Origin: JBBRTJ01 sp038244535
Lineage (GTDB): Bacteria; Actinomycetota; Acidimicrobiia; Acidimicrobiales; Ilumatobacteraceae
NCBI GenBank assembly: GCA_038244535.1
Contig: JBBRTJ010000008.1
Location: forward strand, 1 to 52,381
Direction of reading: 5' to 3'
Length of the DNA stretch: 52,381 nt
Shown here: positions 32,365-41,105 of the stretch, piece after piece
Layout of the letters: every line of letters starts with the position of its first letter
How positions within the stretch are numbered: position 1 is the stretch's first letter
Notes under the pieces: model-generated
Told to the model about the DNA's origin: nothing
The model's database searches: none
The model's input: the letters and a program-made list of their open reading frames with translations, nothing else
Translations under genes and position numbers: made by a program

Positions 32365-33067
32365 GCGGTCCGTGCGCATCGTGCACCTGTACCCGACGAT
32401 CCTGGGGCTCTACGGCGATCGCGGCAACGCCTTGGTGCTGGCCCATCGGGCCCGTCGACGGGGTTTTCGCGCCGAGGTGCTGGTGGTGGCCCACGGCGAG
32501 GTCATCCCGGTCGACGGCGACGTCTACGTCCTCGGCGGGGGAGAGGACGTGGCCCAGATCGCCGCCACCGACGGGCTGCGATCAGACGGTGGTCTGGCCC
32601 GCGCCCTCGGCGAAGGTGCCGCGCTGCTTGCGGTCTGTGCCGGCCTGCAGGTCCTGGGTGAGACGTTCTCCGCGTCGGGCAGTGAGGTTCAGGGCCTCGG
32701 TCTGCTCGACGTGACCACCGGCCGGCGCGAGGTGCGTGCCGTCGGCGAGCTGGTCGCCGATCCAGTTGGCATCCCGGGGTTGCCGCTGCTCACCGGCTTC
32801 GAGAACCACGGTGGGGTCACGACGCTGGGGCCGAAGGCGACGACGCTGGCGCGAGTTGTCAGCGGCGTCGGCAACGGCGACGGCTCGGGTACCGAGGGAG
32901 CCGTGCAAGGCCGCATCGTGGCCACCTACCTGCACGGTCCGGTGCTGGCCCGCAACCCGGCCCTGGCCGATCATCTCCTGGCGCTGCGCCTCGGCCCGCT
33001 CGAACCCCTCAGCGATCCCACCGTCGACCGGTTGCGAGCCGAGCGCCTCGCCGCCGCCTCGCGCTGA
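32351..33067 (+). CDS. gatD: Lipid II isoglutaminyl synthase, glutamine amidotransferase subunit GatD
   Basis: 238 residues, CobB/CobQ-like class I amidotransferase that supplies ammonia to MurT. YPTILGLYGDRGNALVL is the GatD N-terminus. The nucleophile Cys96 lies in LAVCAGLQVLG, and the catalytic His in TYLHGPVLARNPALAD. GFENHGG is also typical. CTGGAGG lies 8 nt upstream of the ATG, within murT. Its TGA and that of the convergent acyltransferase share TGATCA. Confidence 0.95.
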   Translation: MSPGERSVRIVHLYPTILGLYGDRGNALVLAHRARRRGFRAEVLVVAHGEVIPVDGDVYVLGGGEDVAQIAATDGLRSDGGLARALGEGAALLAVCAGLQVLGETFSASGSEVQGLGLLDVTTGRREVRAVGELVADPVGIPGLPLLTGFENHGGVTTLGPKATTLARVVSGVGNGDGSGTEGAVQGRIVATYLHGPVLARNPALADHLLALRLGPLEPLSDPTVDRLRAERLAAASR

Positions 33068-35041
33068 TCAAGCCCCGATGGTGCGCTTGACGAGATCGGC
33101 GTAGGCCGCCGCCCCGGCCGGGCGGAGGTGGGTCTGGTCGTCGTAGAACCACTCGGGGTGGGTGCTGCTGTAGGTGAACCAGTCGATGAGGTGCACGTTC
33201 GGGTACCGGCCCTGGTTGCTGGTGAGGATCTGGTTGGCCGAGCCCTGGAAGGTGGCCTTGACCCGGATCGTCACGACATACACCTTGGCCACCCCGGCCA
33301 GCGCCTTCATCATCGTGTCGTAGCCCGCCTGGTTGATCCCGTCGTTGGTGCCGAGGTGGATGACGACGGTGTCACCGAGCTGCCCCGCGGCGATCACACC
33401 GACGAGCAGATCCTTGCCCTGGCTCCACTGACGGCTGCCCCGGGCGTCGATGCGCAGCCCGGGCATGGCCGCGTGGAGCGCCTTGGCCGCACCGAGCATC
33501 ACTGAGTCGCCGACGGCAAACGGAGCGCTCGCCGGACCGGTGGCAACGACACCGGTCGTGGCGCCCGACCCGGTCGTGACGAGGCCAGAGGCGGCCCCGG
33601 TCCCCTTGCTCGGCGCGGTCGTCACCGACGCCGGGTCGATCACCCCGGAGATGGTTGACGCAGTGGCGAGCACGGTGGTGACCGAGCCGACCGGCGCGGT
33701 CGTTGCGGTGGCCGCGGCCGCGGCCGCGTTGGCGGGGTCGTTGGCGGCGGCCTCGAGCGCGGTCTGCAGCTCGGTCTTGACGACGTCGTGGGTGGCCACC
33801 GACACCACGAGGCCGGCGACGGCGAGCAGGGCGACGGTGCCGATGAGCGCGCCCCGCGGCGACAGCGGCGCCCGCTGGCCGTTCTCGTCACCCGCCCGCC
33901 ATGCGGTCCACCAGCGACCGAGGGCGCCGTGACGCACCGGTGACTCGACGAATCGGAACGACGCCCAGGCCACCACGAACGTGATGGCGAAGCGGGCCAC
34001 CTGCAGCGGCATCCCGTCGAACGAGCCGCCGAGCACGCCGTCGGACAGCAGCACGAAGATCGGCCAGTGCCACAGGTAGATGCCGTAGGACCGCACGCCG
34101 ATCCACACGAGCGGCGTCCAGCCGAGCCCCGCTCGCAGCAGCCGGTTCGAGTTGGTGGCGCAGGCGGCGATGAGCAGCGCGGTGGCGAGCGACACGAGCA
34201 CGAAGCCACCCCGGTACAAGAACACGCCCTTCTCCGACGACAGCCAGAAGAACACCAGCAGCACGCCGAGGGCGGCGAAGCCGGCGCCGTCGGCGAGGTT
34301 CCCGCGGCGAGGGTGCGGTGTGCGGCCGGACTGCCACGGGCGCCAGATGATGGCGAGCGCGGCGCCGATGAGCAGGCCGCTGGCCCGGGTGTCGGTGCCG
34401 TAGTAGGCCCGTGACGGGTCGGCGGGCTCGTACAGCCAGGCCATCCACAGCGCCGAGGCCAGCGCGGCGCCGAGCACGACGTACAGGACCGGCTTCAACC
34501 GGCCCCGGAACGCGGTGAGCAGCCCCAGCAAGATGAGCGGCCACACGAGGTAGAACTGCTCCTCGACGGCCAGCGACCACAGGTGCACCAGCGGGGATGG
34601 GCGGCCGAGCCGATCGAAGTACGACAGCTGCTGGACGATCAGGTACCAGTTCGACACGTAGGCCAGCGCGGCGACGAACTGCCCCTTCAACGCGCCGACC
34701 GCATCGGGCACGAACAGCACCCACCAGGCCGCGGTCACGGCGAGGGTGAGGTAGAGCGCGGGGAGCAGGCGTCGGGCCCGCGCCACCCAGAAGCGGCGCA
34801 GGTCGAGGCGGCCGCTGCGCCGGTGCTCGCCAAGGAGCAGCGCGGTGATCAGGTACCCCGAGATGACGAAGAAGACCTCGACGCCGAGGAACCCGCCGGT
34901 GAGCCAGCTGGGGTCGGCGTGGTAGGCGAGCACCGCCAGCACCGAGATGGCCCGGACGCCGTCGAGGGACGACAGGTACGGCATGCGCGGCGGATCGGCC
35001 GGGGTCCGAAGGGGGGCGCGAGGGCGGTCGTCGGTCAGCAT
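33068..35041 (-). CDS. Membrane acyltransferase 3 (OafA/YrhL type) fused to an SGNH domain
   Basis: 657 residues. The N-terminal half has about ten membrane helices, with LAYHADPSWLTGGFLGVEVF, VFFVISGYLIT and RRLLPALYL, the acyltransferase-3 signature that moves acyl groups across the membrane onto surface glycans. A Thr/Ala-rich linker leads to an extracellular SGNH hydrolase-like domain with GDSVMLG (Ser), HLGTNDG and DQTHLRPAG (Asp, His). It probably O-acetylates a cell-wall or exported polysaccharide. The ATG at 35041 is chosen; an in-frame TTG lies 24 nt upstream. TACGCT about 70 nt upstream could be its promoter. Confidence 0.88.
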   Translation of the reverse strand: MLTDDRPRAPLRTPADPPRMPYLSSLDGVRAISVLAVLAYHADPSWLTGGFLGVEVFFVISGYLITALLLGEHRRSGRLDLRRFWVARARRLLPALYLTLAVTAAWWVLFVPDAVGALKGQFVAALAYVSNWYLIVQQLSYFDRLGRPSPLVHLWSLAVEEQFYLVWPLILLGLLTAFRGRLKPVLYVVLGAALASALWMAWLYEPADPSRAYYGTDTRASGLLIGAALAIIWRPWQSGRTPHPRRGNLADGAGFAALGVLLVFFWLSSEKGVFLYRGGFVLVSLATALLIAACATNSNRLLRAGLGWTPLVWIGVRSYGIYLWHWPIFVLLSDGVLGGSFDGMPLQVARFAITFVVAWASFRFVESPVRHGALGRWWTAWRAGDENGQRAPLSPRGALIGTVALLAVAGLVVSVATHDVVKTELQTALEAAANDPANAAAAAATATTAPVGSVTTVLATASTISGVIDPASVTTAPSKGTGAASGLVTTGSGATTGVVATGPASAPFAVGDSVMLGAAKALHAAMPGLRIDARGSRQWSQGKDLLVGVIAAGQLGDTVVIHLGTNDGINQAGYDTMMKALAGVAKVYVVTIRVKATFQGSANQILTSNQGRYPNVHLIDWFTYSSTHPEWFYDDQTHLRPAGAAAYADLVKRTIGA

Positions 35042-35196
35042 GGGCGATCTCGTGCGCTCGGCCAACGGTGGTCGGGGACCACCACCGGGTGGAACATCAC
35101 GACGCCCCAGCGTAGAGGCACCGTCATCGCCGTAGGGGGCACCCGATCACCCAGGTTTGCCGTGGCCACCATTCGCCGGTCCCGAGAGGCGGCCAC

Positions 35197-35202
35197 TAGG
35201 TT
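35197..35202 (+). promoter_or_regulatory. Probable -10 of the second acyl-CoA dehydrogenase gene
   Basis: TAGGTT lies 41 nt upstream of the ATG at 35244. The expected leader holds GGGGAGATC, a Shine-Dalgarno about 8 nt before the start. Confidence 0.45.
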
Positions 35203-35243
35203 CGGCCTCTGCGTTGCGCCGCCGATCATGGGGAGATCACGAC

Positions 35244-36578
35244 ATGGCCTGGGACTTCTCGACCGAGCCTGAGTTCCAAACCAAGCTCGACTGGATGCGC
35301 GGCTTCGTCCGCGAAGAGATCATGCCGCTCGAGACCTTGGCCGAGCACTGGCGCACGCCCGCGGGTCGGGCCACGTTCGCCAAGATCGCGGCGCCGCTCA
35401 AGGAGCAGGTCAAGGAGCAGGGCTTGTGGGCCGCTCACCTCCCGCCCGAGATGGGCGGCGGTGGCTTCGGCCAGGTCAAGCTCGGCCTGATGCACGAGAT
35501 CCTCGGCGCCTGCGTCTACGCCCCGAGCATCTTTGGCAACAACGCCCCCGACAGCGGCAACGCCGAGCTCATCGCGGTCGGCGGCACCGACGAGCAACGA
35601 GAGCGGTGGGTGCAGCCCCTCTTGGCCGGCGACATCCGCTCGTGCTTCTCGATGACCGAGCCGGGCGCCGGCGCCGATCCGACCCTGTTGACCACGTCGG
35701 CCATGCGTGACGGTGACGAGTGGGTGATCAACGGCCACAAGTGGTTCTCGTCCAACGCCTCCATCAGCCAGCTCCTGGTCGTGATGTGCCGCACCAACCT
35801 CGATCCCGAGGCCAGCCCGTATCGCAGCTACTCGATGATCCTCGTGCCGACCGACACGCCCGGGGTCAACATCCTGCGTGACGTGCCCACCATGGGCGAG
35901 CCCGACCATCGCACCGGCGAGCCTGGCGGCCACGCCGAGATCCTCTACGAGAACGTCCGCGTGCCGTTCGAGAACGTCGTCGGCGGCGAGGCCGGCATCG
36001 GCGAGGGGTTCGCGCTGGCCCAGAAGCGCCTCGGGCCGGGCCGCATCCACCACGCCATGCGGTGGCTGGGCCAGAGCCAGCGGGCGTTCGATCTGCTCTG
36101 CGAGCGGGCCCTCACTCGCTTCGCTCACGGCTCGCTCCTGGCCGAGAAGCAGATGGTGCAGGACTGGATCGCCGAGAGCTACGCCGAGATGCAGGCCGCC
36201 CGCCTCCTCACGCTGAACGCGGCGTGGAAGATGGACCAGTTGCACGCCCAGGGCCGCCACCACTCCGACGCCCGCGTCGAGATCGGCGTCATCAAGTTCT
36301 GGGGTGCCAAGGTGCTCTACAACGTGATCGACCGCGCCATCCAGGTGCACGGCAGCCTCGGTTACACGACCGACCTGCCGCTCGAGTCGATGTACCGGGC
36401 GGCCCGGGCGGCCCGCATCTACGACGGCCCCGACGAGGTCCACAAGGTCACCGTGGCCCGCCAGGTGCTCAAGCGCTACAAGGCATCGGATCCGTCGATC
36501 GAGCACGTGCCCACCCGGCGCCGCGCCGCCGAAGAGAAGTTCGCCGACTACCTCGACGAGCTCGCCGTCAACTCCTGA
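35244..36578 (+). CDS. Acyl-CoA dehydrogenase
   Basis: 444 residues. FSMTEPGAGADPTLL and DGDEWVINGHKWFSSNA are the flavin-binding signatures. The C-terminal VHGSLGYTTDLPLESMYRAA and IYDGPDEVHKVTVARQVLK complete the family pattern; the family's catalytic Glu is probably in this last part. It resembles the large ACAD subgroup of actinobacterial degradation pathways (FadE-like, or aminoglycoside-phosphotransferase-linked ACAD10/11 type) rather than short-chain forms. It lies 149 bp before the end of the convergent TetR gene. Confidence 0.9.
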   Translation: MAWDFSTEPEFQTKLDWMRGFVREEIMPLETLAEHWRTPAGRATFAKIAAPLKEQVKEQGLWAAHLPPEMGGGGFGQVKLGLMHEILGACVYAPSIFGNNAPDSGNAELIAVGGTDEQRERWVQPLLAGDIRSCFSMTEPGAGADPTLLTTSAMRDGDEWVINGHKWFSSNASISQLLVVMCRTNLDPEASPYRSYSMILVPTDTPGVNILRDVPTMGEPDHRTGEPGGHAEILYENVRVPFENVVGGEAGIGEGFALAQKRLGPGRIHHAMRWLGQSQRAFDLLCERALTRFAHGSLLAEKQMVQDWIAESYAEMQAARLLTLNAAWKMDQLHAQGRHHSDARVEIGVIKFWGAKVLYNVIDRAIQVHGSLGYTTDLPLESMYRAARAARIYDGPDEVHKVTVARQVLKRYKASDPSIEHVPTRRRAAEEKFADYLDELAVNS

Positions 36579-36727
36579 CCGGTCCCGAGCCTCCCCTGTC
36601 ATGCTCATGGGGTGGCCGACCAACGCAGCGTTGAAGCAGGTGACGCCTTCGTGGCGCTCGCCATGGCCTCGACGGGCTCCAGCGGACCGGGCGAACGGTC
36701 GTGGGTGCGCGACGACTCGTACGTGCG

Positions 36728-37330
36728 TCAGGGCGATCGTCGTTCGGTGCTTCCCAGCGCGGTGAGGTGATCGGCGACGAAGCGGCGCTGCGTCGCCGGC
36801 GGCCACAAGGTGGGGGCGAAGACGGCCTGCACCGCGATCCCGTCCAGTAGGGCGGCGAGGCGGCGGGCTTCGTCGGCCGGTCGGAGGTGGGCGGGCAGCC
36901 GTCCCGCGCGCTGTTCGGCGCGCACGGCGGAGCGCAGGCTCGTGCAGAACTCGTCGTAGCGGCGGCGTTGCTCGGCGGCGAGCTCGTCGTCGCCTACTGC
37001 CGCACCCCAGAACGCCAGCCACACCTTCCAGTTGAGCGTCCGCTCGTCATCGACGGGCAGCACGGCTTCGACGATGGCTTCGAGCTCAGTGGCGCCCGCG
37101 GCGAGGGCGGCCTCGATCGAGCGTGACGCCACCAGGCGTCGGGACCGGAACGTGGCCAGCAGCAACGCTCGCTTGTCGGTGAAGTAGTGGCTCACGGCAC
37201 CCGTGGTCCAACCAGCGCGCTCGCCGACCTCGCGCAAGCGCACGCCGTCCAACCCCACTCGGGCGATCTCTCTCGCGGTGACCTCGACGAGCTCGGACCG
37301 CCGTTGCGCGTGGTCCACGATGCGCGGCAT
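36728..37330 (-). CDS. TetR-family regulator, BetI-like
   Basis: 200 residues. An N-terminal TetR helix-turn-helix (EIARVGLDGVRLREVGERAG, then TTGAVSHYFTDKRALLLATF) is followed by a helical ligand domain with WLAFWGAAVGDDELAAEQRR, similar to the BetI C-terminal domain. The ATG at 37330 lies 7 nt after TACGGT; the open frame extends 36 nt further and is not used. It is divergent from the Rieske oxygenase and probably regulates it from the 62-bp intergenic region. Confidence 0.85.
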   Translation of the reverse strand: MPRIVDHAQRRSELVEVTAREIARVGLDGVRLREVGERAGWTTGAVSHYFTDKRALLLATFRSRRLVASRSIEAALAAGATELEAIVEAVLPVDDERTLNWKVWLAFWGAAVGDDELAAEQRRRYDEFCTSLRSAVRAEQRAGRLPAHLRPADEARRLAALLDGIAVQAVFAPTLWPPATQRRFVADHLTALGSTERRSP

Positions 37331-37392
37331 TGACCCGACCGTAACGCTCATGGAATGGTTGCACAACGATCGTGAGAAAACCGGGGGAGACG
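37331..37392. promoter_or_regulatory. Divergent control region, TetR regulator/Rieske oxygenase
   Basis: It holds TACGGT (minus strand, 37343-37338) for the regulator and the imperfect dyad GTTGCACAAC near 37357-37366, a candidate operator. GGGGGAGA before the ATG at 37393 is a Shine-Dalgarno for the oxygenase. Confidence 0.45.
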
Positions 37393-38643
37393 ATGGACGC
37401 CGCGCTGCTCGAGTCGATCAAGGCCAAGATGGCCGAGGAGTTCGCCCGTCCCAGCCAACCCGATGGCTTCCCAGCGTTCCACGACGTACCGATCGGTCGC
37501 TACACCACCGACGAGTTCTGGGAGCTCGAGCAGCAGCACCTGTGGCCGAAGGTCTGGGTGATGGCCGGTCGCGCCGAGGACGTGCCCGACGCCGGGAGCT
37601 ACCAGACCTTCGACGATCTGGCCCAGCCCATCGTGCTGGTGCGGGGCAACGACCTGCAGGTCCGGGCCTTCTACAACACCTGCCAGCACCGGGGGGCGCC
37701 CGTGGTGCGCGATGCCCAGGGCTCGGCCCGCAACCTGCGCTGCCAGTACCACGGCTGGACGTACGACATCACCGCCGGCTCGCTCGTGAGCGTGCCCGAC
37801 GAGCGCGACTTCATCGGGTTGTGCCAGGGCGACAAGGGCCTCGTGCAGCTGCGGTGCGAGGTGTGGGACGGCTGGATCTTCGTGAACCAAGATCCTGCGG
37901 CCGCCTCGTTGCACGACTGGTTCGGACCGGCGCTGGCCCAGATGGAGGAGCTGTGTGGCGAGTCCCTGCGGGCCGTCGCCCCCCGCTCCCAGACGATCCA
38001 TTGCAACTGGAAGGTCACCGCCGAGGCCTTCTTGGAGGTGTACCACTTCCGCCAGATCCACGATCGCAACGGCATCAGTGCGCTCGACAACCGCGGTGCC
38101 GCCATGGGCCTGTTGCCCAACGGCGCCAGCCGGATGGTGACCCCGTTCTCGAAGCCCGCATGTGCAGCCAGCGGCATGAACGACTGGGCCGACTGGCGCC
38201 ACTTCGTGCCCGACGGGTTCGTCGACATCCCGAGCGTCAACGACATGATCCGCTCGACGAGCACGGCCTACAGCCTGTTCCCCAACCTGATCACCCCGCT
38301 GGCCGGGTACGGGTTCCCGTTCCTCATGTTCTGGCCGATCGACAAGCGCACGACCCGCCTCAACTGGGTGCACTATGCGCCCAAGGACTGGGACGGCGAC
38401 GAGATGCCTGACCACTGGCAGAAGCGGATGGACGGCTTCGACGAGATCATGGAGGAGGACCGGCGCAACATGGAGCCCATGCAGCGATCGCTCGAGTCGC
38501 CCGCCATGCGAGGCATCGTGGTCAACTACCAGGAGCGGCGCATCTGGAACCTCCACGAGCAGATCGACCGCACGATCGGCATCGAGCGCATCCCCGAGCA
38601 CCTGCGCGTCGACCAGGTGCTTGCGCCTTACATCGAGCGCTGA
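37393..38643 (+). CDS. Rieske non-heme iron oxygenase, alpha subunit
   Basis: 416 residues. The Rieske [2Fe-2S] ligands are Cys97-x-His99 and Cys117-x2-His120 (CQHRG, CQYHGW). The mononuclear iron site has NWKVTAEAFLEVYHFRQIH with His218 and His223. The bridging residue three before His218 is Glu215 instead of the usual Asp, as in carnitine oxygenase CntA. Length and sequence fit the group acting on quaternary amines or small aromatics. No reductase or ferredoxin gene is adjacent. The stop is covered by the convergent GNAT gene (16-bp overlap). Substrate is inference only. Confidence 0.88.
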   Translation: MDAALLESIKAKMAEEFARPSQPDGFPAFHDVPIGRYTTDEFWELEQQHLWPKVWVMAGRAEDVPDAGSYQTFDDLAQPIVLVRGNDLQVRAFYNTCQHRGAPVVRDAQGSARNLRCQYHGWTYDITAGSLVSVPDERDFIGLCQGDKGLVQLRCEVWDGWIFVNQDPAAASLHDWFGPALAQMEELCGESLRAVAPRSQTIHCNWKVTAEAFLEVYHFRQIHDRNGISALDNRGAAMGLLPNGASRMVTPFSKPACAASGMNDWADWRHFVPDGFVDIPSVNDMIRSTSTAYSLFPNLITPLAGYGFPFLMFWPIDKRTTRLNWVHYAPKDWDGDEMPDHWQKRMDGFDEIMEEDRRNMEPMQRSLESPAMRGIVVNYQERRIWNLHEQIDRTIGIERIPEHLRVDQVLAPYIER

Positions 38644-39149
38644 GCCTGCGCTTCGCGCCGCATCGGCAGGTGGGCGATGCCGTCCTCGACGAAGAGCGGT
38701 CCGTCCACGGTGAACCCGAACCGCTCGTACCAGGCGATGAGGTGGGCCTGGGCATCGAGCACGAACGAACCTGGTCCGTCAGCGAGCACGTGGTCGAGCA
38801 GGCGAGCGGCGAGACCGTCGCCGCGGTGGGCGGGATGCGTGACCACGCGGCCGATGCGCCGCTCGGGGCCATCGGTCTTGACCCGCAGGTAGGCGATCGG
38901 GGCGTCGTCGGACGGGTCGCTGAGCCAGACGTGGGTCGTGCTGGGCTCGAGGTCGCGGCCGTCGAGCTCGGCGTAGGCGCAGGCCTGCTCGACCACGAAC
39001 ACGTCAACGCGCAGCCGGAGCAGGGCGTACAGCGTCCGGGCATCGAGCTCGTCGAAGGTCGCGGTGTGCAGCACCGGGTCGCGGTGGGCGGCCTGCTCGG
39101 CCTGCTCGGCTGCCTCCGCTGGCTCGGCTGGCTCGGTCCCCGGTGCCAT
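38628..39149 (-). CDS. GNAT acetyltransferase, ElaA-like
   Basis: 173 residues. After an Ala/Glu/Pro-rich N-terminus (EPAEPAEAAEQAEQAAHR), the fold has LRVDVFVVEQACAYAELDGRD, the ElaA signature, and RRIGRVVTHPAHRGDGLAAR with the acetyl-CoA loop R/Q-x-x-G-x-G/A region, then AWYERFGF. ElaA proteins are N-acyltransferases of unknown target. The start codon overlaps the upstream PEBP stop by 1 nt (TGATG), so the two are translationally coupled. Confidence 0.82.
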   Translation of the reverse strand: MAPGTEPAEPAEAAEQAEQAAHRDPVLHTATFDELDARTLYALLRLRVDVFVVEQACAYAELDGRDLEPSTTHVWLSDPSDDAPIAYLRVKTDGPERRIGRVVTHPAHRGDGLAARLLDHVLADGPGSFVLDAQAHLIAWYERFGFTVDGPLFVEDGIAHLPMRREAQAQRSM

Positions 39150-39781
39150 CAGCCCGAGACGGTGCCGGTGACGGTGGCGCTGGCCACGTTGCCGGCGGCG
39201 ACCACGCCCAGGGCGGCGAGCCCGTCCATCCCCTCGGTCACCCCGGACGGGCCGGTGAAGGCGTACAGCGTGAGCTGGTAGGTGTGGGTGGCTCCCGCAG
39301 GTGGGCACGGCCCGGTGTAGCCGAGCGTGCCCGCCCCGTTCTTGGCCAGCACCGCAGCGTCGGGTACCTCGGCCTCGGTGAGCCCGCCGCGCTTGGGGTT
39401 GAGGCCGGCCATGACCCAGTGCACGTAGTTCGGGGCGTCGAGGTCGGTCAGAGCGATGACCACCTCCTTGGCGTCGTCGGGAACCGCCGACCAGGTGAGC
39501 CCGGGCGACACGTTGGCCCCTTTGCAGGTGAACCGGGCGTCGATGACCTGCCCGGTCTCGAACGGCGCCGCCAGCACCATCGCGTCCGCGGGAGCGGGCC
39601 CGATCTCGGCGCCGGCGGTGGTGGTGGTCGAGGCCGGCGCGAGGGTGGTCGTGGTGCGGATGGTTGCGGTCTGGTTGGGCGACGGCGGCCGCATGAAGCG
39701 CCCGTCGCTCGAGCAGGCCGCCAGCATCACCGAGGCACCGAGCAGCGCAGCGACGAGTGGGGTACGACGGGTGGGGCGCAT
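39149..39781 (-). CDS. PEBP-family lipoprotein (YbhB/YbcL-like)
   Basis: 210 residues. A signal peptide with lipobox LAAC (Cys23) marks a membrane-anchored lipoprotein, followed by a Thr-rich linker. The PEBP fold shows the core LTDLDAPNYVHWVMAGL (D-P-D/N and H of the phosphate pocket) and YTGPCPPAGATHTYQLTLYA. Bacterial members bind phosphate-bearing or unknown ligands. TAACCT lies 9 nt before the ATG. It is divergent from mca. Confidence 0.88.
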   Translation of the reverse strand: MRPTRRTPLVAALLGASVMLAACSSDGRFMRPPSPNQTATIRTTTTLAPASTTTTAGAEIGPAPADAMVLAAPFETGQVIDARFTCKGANVSPGLTWSAVPDDAKEVVIALTDLDAPNYVHWVMAGLNPKRGGLTEAEVPDAAVLAKNGAGTLGYTGPCPPAGATHTYQLTLYAFTGPSGVTEGMDGLAALGVVAAGNVASATVTGTVSG

Positions 39782-39790
39782 CGGGTGGTG

Positions 39791-39842
39791 AGGTTACGAG
39801 CGGAGAACCCCGGCTCCCGGTCAGTGCCGTCGCCGGTAGCCT
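39791..39842. promoter_or_regulatory. Divergent -10 boxes of the PEBP gene and mca
   Basis: TAACCT on the minus strand (39796-39791), 9 nt before ATG 39781; TAGCCT on the plus strand (39837-39842), 8 nt before ATG 39851. Confidence 0.5.
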
Positions 39843-39850
39843 CACCGCCA

Positions 39851-40729
39851 ATGTCTGCGCCGCTTTGCGCCCTCACCGTGCACGCCCACCCCGACGACGA
39901 AGCGTCGAAGGGGGCGCCCACGTTCGCCCAGCTCCACGCCCGCGGGGTGCACACCGTGCTCGTGTGCTGCACCGGCGGCGAGGAGGGTGACATCCAGAAC
40001 CCGGCGATGGACCGGCCCGAGGTGAGGGCCGATCTCGCCGCGGTGCGGGCCGCCGAGCTGGCCCGCTCCGTCGAGGTGATCGGCTTCGACGAGCTCGTGA
40101 TGCTCGGCTACCGCGACTCGGGCATGGCCGAGACCGAGCCCAACGAGCACCCCGACAGCTTCCACCAGGCCCCGCTCGACGAGGCCGTCGGGCGTCTCGT
40201 GGCCATCATCCGGCGCACCCGCCCTCAGGTGATCGTCACCTACTCCGACGACCAGCAGGGCTACCCCCACCCTGACCACCTCAAGGTCCACGACATCACC
40301 GTTCCCGCCTTCCACCGCGCCGGTGACCCCGCCTGGTACCCCCAGGCGGGCGAGCCGTGGCAGCCGCTCAAGCTCTACTTCACGGTCTGGGCCAAGGCCC
40401 GCATGGTGGCGGTCCACCACAAGCTGCTCGAGGTCATGGGCGAGTCGCCCTTCGACGAGAAGTGGCTCGATCGCGAAGGCCAGGACCATCGCATCACCAC
40501 GCGCATCGACGTGCGCGACTTCCTGTGGGCCCGCCGCGAGGCGCTGATCGCCCACGCCACCCAGGTCGACCCCAACGAGAAGTTCTGGTTCGGCCTCACC
40601 GACAGCCAGCTCGCTGAGACCTACCCCTCCGAGGACTGGGTGCTGGCCGAGTCGCTGGTCGGGTGGCCGCGTGAGGGAACCTTCGAAGACGACCTGTTCG
40701 TCGGGGTCAACGAGGCGTTGCACGGGTGA
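39851..40729 (+). CDS. mca: Mycothiol S-conjugate amidase
   Basis: 292 residues. Mca cleaves S-conjugates of mycothiol, releasing mercapturates for export; it is a marker of the mycothiol-making actinobacteria. HAHPDDE (residues 11-17) is the zinc-binding LmbE/PIG-L motif, followed by CCTGGEEGDIQNP, YRDSGM and YPHPDHLKVHD with further metal-site His. MshB, the related deacetylase, is similar, but the length and the DQQGYPHPDH region fit Mca. The stop overlaps the GTG of the next gene (GTGA). Confidence 0.9.
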   Translation: MSAPLCALTVHAHPDDEASKGAPTFAQLHARGVHTVLVCCTGGEEGDIQNPAMDRPEVRADLAAVRAAELARSVEVIGFDELVMLGYRDSGMAETEPNEHPDSFHQAPLDEAVGRLVAIIRRTRPQVIVTYSDDQQGYPHPDHLKVHDITVPAFHRAGDPAWYPQAGEPWQPLKLYFTVWAKARMVAVHHKLLEVMGESPFDEKWLDREGQDHRITTRIDVRDFLWARREALIAHATQVDPNEKFWFGLTDSQLAETYPSEDWVLAESLVGWPREGTFEDDLFVGVNEALHG

Positions 40730-40965
40730 GCAGTCCCGCGGTGCAGTACCGGGTGGTGCTCGGCAAGAAGGTGCCCGACCTGGTCGATGGCCCCGATGAC
40801 GCCGCGCTCGTCATCAGCGTCGCCCTCGCCGACGCCGGCATCGACCCAACGGTGGCGTACATGCAGGGCCGCCTGAAGCCCGCGGGCGACACTGGCGTGC
40901 TGTTCGATGTGCTGAAGTCGGGCGAGGCGGCGGTCGCGCTCACCGCGCTGGCCGCCCGCGCCTAG
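40726..40965 (+). CDS. Small SCP2-like (sterol carrier) protein
   Basis: 79 residues. ADAGIDPTVAYMQGRLKPAGDTGVLFDVLKSGEAA resembles the C-terminal half of SCP2 domains, which bind lipids or acyl-CoA. The protein is shorter than a normal SCP2 domain (about 100 residues), so it may be a truncated or minimal version. The start is inside the mca stop (GTGA), so it is translationally coupled to mca. Confidence 0.7.
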   Translation: MSSPAVQYRVVLGKKVPDLVDGPDDAALVISVALADAGIDPTVAYMQGRLKPAGDTGVLFDVLKSGEAAVALTALAARA

Positions 40966-40998
40966 CCGAGCGGAACTGCCTCGTCCTCGAGACTTCAC

Positions 40999-41046
40999 TC
41001 GAATCTCGGCACGGTCTGTCGCACCGATGGGTCGGAGCGCACCGAG
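40999..41046 (-). repeat. Dispersed hairpin repeat, family 1, copy C
   Basis: On the minus strand CTCGGTGCGCTC and, further on, GTGCCGAGATTCGAG match copies A and B with several substitutions between. Outer arms CTCGG/CCGAG are kept. It lies in the 140-bp gap between two convergent genes. Confidence 0.6.
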
Positions 41047-41105
41047 AATCAACACGGGCCCGGTCGGGCCTTGCCCAGTGGCTTCGCCGGTGTCTCGCGA
41101 GCGGC

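Noticed and set aside
36612..36770. Small 52-codon frame between the second acyl-CoA dehydrogenase and the TetR gene
   Set aside because: It has a GTG but only a weak CATGCT -10, overlaps the TetR coding end on the other strand and resembles nothing known.
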